Assembly (NCBI GenBank): GCA_019348265.1
Contig: JAHWJV010000110.1
Span: 1 to 9,299, forward strand
From: Gemmatimonadota bacterium
GTDB lineage: Bacteria > Gemmatimonadota > Gemmatimonadetes > Longimicrobiales > Longimicrobiaceae
DNA: 9,299 nt
Direction of reading: 5' to 3'
In this document: positions 5,646 through 9,299 of the stretch, one piece after another
Position numbering within the stretch: the first letter of the stretch is position 1
How the letters are laid out: each line of letters begins with the position of its first letter
Position numbers and translations under genes: made by a program
The notes under the pieces: model-generated
The model's input: only the letters and a program-made list of their open reading frames with translations
What the model was told of the DNA's origin: nothing
Databases searched by the model: none

Positions 5646-8036
5646 ATGAACGTCTCCTACAACTGGCTCCGCGCCCTCGCCCCGAGCATCACCGCCACTC
5701 CTTCCGAGCTGGCGGATGCGCTGGCCATGCGGGGGGCGCCTGTGGACGAGCTGGTGGAGCTGAGCGCGGGGATCGGGGACGTGGTGATCGCGCGCGTGGA
5801 CGAGGTGCGGCAGCACCCCAACGCCGACCGCCTTCGGCTGTGCTCGGTGGACGCGGGGAGCGGAGCGCGGCTGCAGGTGGTGTGCGGCGCGCCGAACGTC
5901 GAAGCCGGAGGATACTATCCCTTCGCGCCGATCGGGTCGTCGCTGCCGGGCGGTGTGGAGATACGCAAGGCGAAGCTGCGCGGCGAGCTCTCCGAGGGGA
6001 TGCTCTGTTCGGCGCGCGAGCTGGGGCTCGGACGGGACCATGCCGGGCTCATGGCTCTCTCCGGGAGCGAGTGGCAGCTCGGCGCGTCGCTGGTGGACCA
6101 GCTCGGGCTGAACGACACGCGCCTGATCGTGGACGTGACACCGAACCGGCCCGACCTGCTCTCGCACGTGGGCGTCGCGCGGGAGCTGGCGCCGGGCGGC
6201 GTGGCCGACATCACGCTCCGTCCCTTCTCAGCGGAGCCCCCTGCTCTGGCGACGCGCAACGCTGGTGGGGATCACGGTGAGATGGAGGGCATCCGCGTGG
6301 TGATCGAGGATGCGGTGGGCTGCCCGCGCTACACCGCGGCCATCGTCCGCGGAGTGCGTGTCGGCCCGTCCCCGGAGTGGCTGGCGACGCGGCTCCGGAG
6401 CGTCGGCCTGCGACCGATCAACAACCTGGTGGACGCGACGAACTACGTCCTGCACGAGATGGGGCAGCCGCTGCACGCCTTCGACCTGGACCGCCTCGGC
6501 GGCGGGGAGATCCGGGTGCGCCGGGCGAGGCCGGGCGAGACGCTCCGCACGCTGGACGGTGTCGAGCGCGAGCTGACCGCCGAGATCCTGGTGATCGCCG
6601 ACGCGGAGCGCGCGGTGGCGCTGGCTGGCGTAATGGGCGGTGAAGAGAGCGAGGTCACGGCGGGGACCACCAATCTCCTGATCGAGTGCGCGTCGTTCGA
6701 GCCGCAGCGGGTGCGGAAAGCCGCCCGCTTCCTGGGGCTCTCGACGGACGCCTCTCACCGGTTCGAACGTGGCGTCGATCCCGAGCTTCAGCTTCCCACC
6801 CTTTCCAGAGTCGTCGATCTGATCCTCGCGATCGCGGGCGGGTCCCCGGAGCCGACACTGCTGGAAGTCGGCTCCGGGTCGGCGCCGCGAATGATCGTTC
6901 CGCTTCGCCTCGAGCGCGTAACTCGCCTGCTGGGGATCGAGCTCGACGAATCTGAGATCGAGCGGCTGCTGGAGCCGATCGGGTTCGTCATGGAAGCTGG
7001 CGCGGACGGGCTTGCGGTGCGGGTGCCCGGATACCGTCCGGACGTCACGCGCGAGGTAGACCTGATCGAGGAGATCGCCCGCCGCCGCGGATACGCGTCT
7101 TTCCCGGAGCAGCTCGCGCCCTTCCGGCCTACCACGGTGCCCGAGGATCCGCTAGTTCCGGTGCTGCGTCGGGTGCGTGAGACTTTCACCCGCTGGGGAT
7201 TCCTGGAGGCGCGGACGGCCGGCTTCGCGCCGGCGGCGGACAGTCGCGTACCACTCCTCAACCCTCTCTCGTCCGAGGAGAGCCACCTGCGGGACGCCGT
7301 GCTGCCGGGGCTGCTTCGGCGTGTAGAGCACAACTGGGCGCACGGCGTGAGGAACGTACGACTTTACGAGATCGGCACCGCGTTCTTGCCGGCGCCGGGG
7401 GAGACCGTCCCCCGCGAAGAGATCCGCGTCGCCGCGGCGTTCACCGGGCTCAGCGAGCCGCTGCACTGGAGCGGCCCGGGACGATCGTACGATCTCTGGG
7501 ATTTAAAGGCGCTGCTGGAGGAGCTCGCCGCTACGCTGGGAGCGGCCGCGCCGCAGCCCGCCACCGTGGGCGGGGCGACGGGACTCCTCGACGCGGTCGA
7601 GGGATTCGAGGTCTCCGGGGTGGGCGCCGTGCGCGCTGAGGCCGGCGCGGTGTTGGCGAGCTCGGTGGACTCTCCCGCGTGGGCCGATCGGCTCTTCGGT
7701 CTGGAGATCACGCTGTCGGCGGCGGACGTAGCGTCGATCAGATACGCACCGCTTCCCGAGTACCCGGCAGTGGAGCGGGACCTCGCGCTGCTGGTTCCCC
7801 AGGGCACCGCGGCCGCGGAGCTGGAGCGGGTGATCCGCTCGGCGGCCGGGACGCTGCTGGAGGAAGTGGGCCCGTTCGACCTGTACGCCGGCGCCGGGAT
7901 CCCGGAGGGGACGCGTAGCCTGGCGTGGCGGCTGCGCTTCCGACGCCCCGACCGTACTCTGACAGACGCGGAGGTAGATCGCTCGGTGGACGGCGTGCTT
8001 CGGGCGCTGGAGGAGCTGAATGTCTCTCGCAGGTGA
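5646..8036 (+). CDS. pheT: Phenylalanyl-tRNA synthetase beta subunit
   Basis: PheT is the large structural and editing subunit of PheRS; its B3/B4 domain hydrolyses Tyr-tRNA-Phe and other mischarged products. The 796-residue product has the family's usual size and domain order: N-terminal MNVSYNWLRAL, tRNA-binding OB fold (~40-150, HPNADRLRLCSVD and GMLCSARELGL), B3/B4 (~215-395, including GLRPINNLVDATNYVLHEMGQPLHAFD and STDASHRFERGVDP), B5 (~410-480, PGYRPDVTREVDLIEEIARR), the degenerate catalytic-like domain (~495-690) and the C-terminal ferredoxin-fold anticodon-binding domain (~700-796, YPAVERDLALLVP). ATG 5646 is chosen because the family begins there; no Shine-Dalgarno is visible in the preceding 20 bases, and the heptamer repeat ends 16 bases upstream. 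Translation may depend on coupling or on an unusual leader. The 3' end overlaps the next gene by 17 bases. Confidence 0.97.
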   Translation: MNVSYNWLRALAPSITATPSELADALAMRGAPVDELVELSAGIGDVVIARVDEVRQHPNADRLRLCSVDAGSGARLQVVCGAPNVEAGGYYPFAPIGSSLPGGVEIRKAKLRGELSEGMLCSARELGLGRDHAGLMALSGSEWQLGASLVDQLGLNDTRLIVDVTPNRPDLLSHVGVARELAPGGVADITLRPFSAEPPALATRNAGGDHGEMEGIRVVIEDAVGCPRYTAAIVRGVRVGPSPEWLATRLRSVGLRPINNLVDATNYVLHEMGQPLHAFDLDRLGGGEIRVRRARPGETLRTLDGVERELTAEILVIADAERAVALAGVMGGEESEVTAGTTNLLIECASFEPQRVRKAARFLGLSTDASHRFERGVDPELQLPTLSRVVDLILAIAGGSPEPTLLEVGSGSAPRMIVPLRLERVTRLLGIELDESEIERLLEPIGFVMEAGADGLAVRVPGYRPDVTREVDLIEEIARRRGYASFPEQLAPFRPTTVPEDPLVPVLRRVRETFTRWGFLEARTAGFAPAADSRVPLLNPLSSEESHLRDAVLPGLLRRVEHNWAHGVRNVRLYEIGTAFLPAPGETVPREEIRVAAAFTGLSEPLHWSGPGRSYDLWDLKALLEELAATLGAAAPQPATVGGATGLLDAVEGFEVSGVGAVRAEAGAVLASSVDSPAWADRLFGLEITLSAADVASIRYAPLPEYPAVERDLALLVPQGTAAAELERVIRSAAGTLLEEVGPFDLYAGAGIPEGTRSLAWRLRFRRPDRTLTDAEVDRSVDGVLRALEELNVSRR

Positions 8037-8334
8037 GCGCGTCGGCCGCGAGCTCCCGCGGCAGTGGGACCGCCTCGAGCGCCTCGTCTCCGAAACCGCC
8101 GAGGGGATCGGCTACTGGCGCCGCCGGGCGCTCGAAGCGGAGGACGAGGTGGCGCGCCTGCGGGAAGCGCTCGAGGAAGTCGCTTCCGCCGCGCAGCCGC
8201 TCCCGGGCGACCCACGCGCCGAAGTTCGCCGGGTTCGCGCGGAGAATGCCGCGCTGCAGAGCCGGCTCGCCGAAGCACGCGCTCGCGTGCAGAGCGTGCT
8301 GAAGCGTCTCGTGGCGCTGGGAATCGAGCCATGA
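8020..8334 (+). CDS. Small coiled-coil protein, ZapB-like, upstream of zapA
   Basis: The 104-residue product is rich in E, R, A and L with heptad patterns over residues ~30-55 and ~68-98 (AENAALQSRLAEARARVQSVLKRL), so it is almost certainly a coiled coil. It has no signal peptide or membrane helix. Small coiled-coil proteins ending in an R-x-R-V-x-x-(L/M)-x-x-R-L-x-A-L-like motif are commonly encoded next to zapA in proteobacteria (ZapB-like, TIGR02449-like). The end VQSVLKRLVALGIEP resembles them. I infer a Z-ring or ZapA partner from context; no catalytic motif is present. The ATG at 8020 follows GGAG (8012-8015) and lies inside pheT, overlapping it by 17 bases; its stop overlaps the zapA start as ATGA (8331-8334). 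Such tight packing suggests translational coupling. Confidence 0.75.
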   Translation: MSLAGERVGRELPRQWDRLERLVSETAEGIGYWRRRALEAEDEVARLREALEEVASAAQPLPGDPRAEVRRVRAENAALQSRLAEARARVQSVLKRLVALGIEP

Positions 8335-8654
8335 GCAGGAGCAAGGCTCCCGCTCCGAAGAACAGCGTCGCGGTCGAGATCGCGGGGGAGAGGCACGTGC
8401 TGCGATCCGACGCCCCTCCGGAGTACACCCATGCGGTGGCGGCGCACGTGGACTCGACCATCCGGGCGCTCGGGCCGGGCAACGCTCTGGAAGCGCACCG
8501 CACGGCCATTCTCGCGGCACTGGTGATCACCGACGAGCTCTTCCGCCTTCGTGAGGAGCTACGCACCCTGCGCGACGAGATGGACCGGCGCGCGGGTGCC
8601 ATGGCCGATCTGCTCGAGCGAGCCGCCAGCGACGGACGCGGCCGCGACAGCTAG
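8331..8654 (+). CDS. zapA: Cell division protein ZapA
   Basis: ZapA binds FtsZ at mid-cell and bundles its filaments. The 107-residue product has the globular N-terminal part (VAVEIAGERHVLRSDAPPEYTHAVAAHVDSTIRAL, ~12-47), the conserved helix HRTAILAALVITDELFRLREEL (~57-77) and a C-terminal coiled coil (to ~97) that mediates dimer/tetramer formation. Size is normal for the family. The start at 8331 is set by homology and by the ATGA overlap with the preceding gene; the same frame stays open upstream to 8064, but that part only shadows the coiled-coil gene. The last seven residues are arginine/glycine-rich and unconserved. Likely cotranscribed with pheT. Confidence 0.92.
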   Translation: MSRSKAPAPKNSVAVEIAGERHVLRSDAPPEYTHAVAAHVDSTIRALGPGNALEAHRTAILAALVITDELFRLREELRTLRDEMDRRAGAMADLLERAASDGRGRDS

Positions 8655-8657
8655 CCC

Positions 8658-8700
8658 GGGGTGGCGCAATCGTGCATCCCTACTGGGCTTGCGCCCCCAC
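8658..8700 (+). terminator. Hairpin after zapA, possible terminator
   Basis: GGCGCAA (8663-8669) pairs perfectly with TTGCGCC (8689-8695) across a 19-base loop, and the stem can be extended outward with mismatches to about 8658 and 8700. It starts 4 bases after the zapA stop. No T-run follows directly; TATTTT at 8713-8718 is too far away. The long loop weakens the terminator reading, and the 3' arm overlaps a possible -35 box. Confidence 0.3.
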
Positions 8701-8718
8701 AGACGGTCTGTCTATTTT
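8689..8718 (+). promoter_or_regulatory. Possible promoter in the zapA-rny spacer, with central dyad
   Basis: TTGCGC (8689-8694) and TATTTT (8713-8718) are plausible -35 and -10 boxes at an 18-base spacing. Between them lies a perfect dyad, ACAGAC-G-GTCTGT (8699-8711). The TATTTT box is an AT-rich island in very GC-rich surroundings. Transcription would start near 8725 and read through the spacer toward rny. Experimental support is absent. Confidence 0.4.
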
Positions 8719-8721
8719 CCT

Positions 8722-8885
8722 CCCGCGGTCTCCCGCCCATCGTCCGGGAAAGCCTCGCCACTCGCGGTCCATCCGTAGAGAGCTTCCAGGCCCTATCCGT
8801 TCAGTTCGCACGACCCGTCGGGCATGATGGGGCACCTTCCGCGCAACGCATAAAATACTTGAACGGGCTGCGCCCGTATGGAGAT
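8722..8885 (+). ncRNA. Candidate structured RNA between zapA and rny (6S RNA possible)
   Basis: The 242-bp spacer 8655-8896 holds no gene I can support. Downstream of the possible promoter are several stems: TCCCG (8731-8735) with CGGGA (8745-8749); CCGTTCA (8797-8803) with TGAACGG (8860-8866); a perfect ACGGGC-TGC-GCCCGT hairpin (8863-8877) that competes with the previous stem; and GTCTCC (8728-8733) with GGAGAT (8880-8885), one G-U, which could close the whole ~160-nt region. 6S RNA (ssrS) lies beside zapA in gammaproteobacteria and has about this length with a closing stem and internal bubble. The match is by position and general shape only; I could not align it to the family. Confidence 0.35.
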
Positions 8886-8896
8886 GTCCTACTTCA

Positions 8897-9299
8897 ATGG
8901 ATCCAATCATCCTGGCCCTCATCGGGGGTCTTCTCGGCGCGGCCGCTGGCTTCGCCCTCGCCTACTTCGCTGGGCAAGCCGCGGCTGCGCGGGTCCGGAC
9001 CGGCGCGGAGGAGGAGCGGGACCGGCTCCTCGCTAGCGCACGCACCGACGCTGACAACCTGCGCAAAGCGGAGATCCTCGCGGGCAAGGAGGAAGCTTTC
9101 CGCGCGAAGGAAGAGTGGGAACGGGAGGAGGCGCGCCGGCGCGACGACATGGAACGATCCGAGCGCCGCATCGCGGAGCGGAGCGAGTCGCTGGATCGCA
9201 AGCTCCAGATGCTGGAGGAGAAGATTCAGGCGCAGGACCAGCGTGCCGGGCAGATCGGTCAGCGGGAGAAGGCGGTGGAGGCCGAGAAGGCGGTACTGA
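8897..9299 (+). CDS. rny: Ribonuclease Y, N-terminal part (runs off the window)
   Basis: RNase Y is a membrane-anchored endoribonuclease that starts decay of many mRNAs. The first 134 codons are visible, in a different frame from the longer overlapping frame that begins at 8661. Residues ~4-25 (IILALIGGLLGAAAGFALAYF) form the single N-terminal membrane helix. From ~30 to the end runs a long charged coiled coil with family features: LLASARTDADNLRKAEILAGKEEAFRAKEEWE, then a run of heptads ending REKAVEAEKAVL. The KH and HD domains lie beyond the window. ATG 8897 is chosen because the membrane helix begins right after it; GGAG at 8880-8883 is 13 bases upstream, a rather long spacing, and is part of the possible closing stem of the upstream RNA. 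Confidence 0.9.
   Translation, partial: MDPIILALIGGLLGAAAGFALAYFAGQAAAARVRTGAEEERDRLLASARTDADNLRKAEILAGKEEAFRAKEEWEREEARRRDDMERSERRIAERSESLDRKLQMLEEKIQAQDQRAGQIGQREKAVEAEKAVL

Noticed and set aside
7364..8602. A 412-codon - strand open frame across pheT and zapA
   Set aside because: Very serine/arginine-rich, spans three well-supported + strand genes and shows no domain.
8661..9299. A 212-codon + strand open frame covering the spacer and the start of rny
   Set aside because: The RNase Y frame starting at 8897 has the membrane helix and coiled coil of the family; this frame gives an Arg/Ser-rich sequence typical of an out-of-frame reading.

Overview
The window is high-GC bacterial DNA carrying a housekeeping translation and cell-division cluster, all on the + strand. 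From about 425 to the end the order is thrS (3' part) - infC - rpmI - rplT - rsmF-like - pheS - pheT - small coiled-coil gene - zapA - non-coding spacer - rny (5' part). The gene order and the strongly GC-ending codons would suit a high-GC phylum such as Gemmatimonadota or a related or deltaproteobacterial lineage. That assignment is an inference from gene order and sequence style, not from a database search.

The first ~417 bases do not belong to this story. They encode the C-terminal secretin core of a PilQ-type type IV pilus secretin that reads like a proteobacterial (beta/gamma) protein. It stops abruptly after the LGDLP motif, and the sequence then continues in another reading frame inside the catalytic domain of threonyl-tRNA synthetase. 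Codon use changes at the same point. The simplest reading is a chimeric join, either a misassembly or a cloning/ligation chimera. A real deletion is possible but would destroy an essential gene.

Region by region: 425-1507 holds the C-terminal ~360 residues of ThrRS. 1507-1565 is an inverted repeat built of 7-nt units. 1583-1611 is a good sigma70-type promoter, followed by a leader with three hairpins, the last overlapping the infC ribosome binding site. infC-rpmI-rplT (IF3, L35, L20) follows and ends at a perfect 16-bp hairpin (2947-2981). Next comes an RsmF-like rRNA m5C methyltransferase, then pheS and pheT (the two PheRS subunits), separated by a striking heptanucleotide repeat element (5529-5629). 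pheT overlaps a small ZapB-like coiled-coil gene, which overlaps zapA by ATGA. The 242-bp zapA-rny spacer has a possible promoter, a dyad and strong hairpins, and may encode a structured RNA such as 6S RNA. The window ends inside the coiled coil of RNase Y.

Functionally the genes cover tRNA charging (ThrRS, PheRS), initiation (IF3), the 50S subunit (L35, L20), rRNA modification, FtsZ-ring assembly (ZapA and perhaps its partner) and mRNA turnover (RNase Y). No defence system, mobile element, CRISPR array or tRNA gene was recognised. The least ordinary features are the two intergenic heptamer-based inverted repeats, the infC leader and the zapA-rny spacer.
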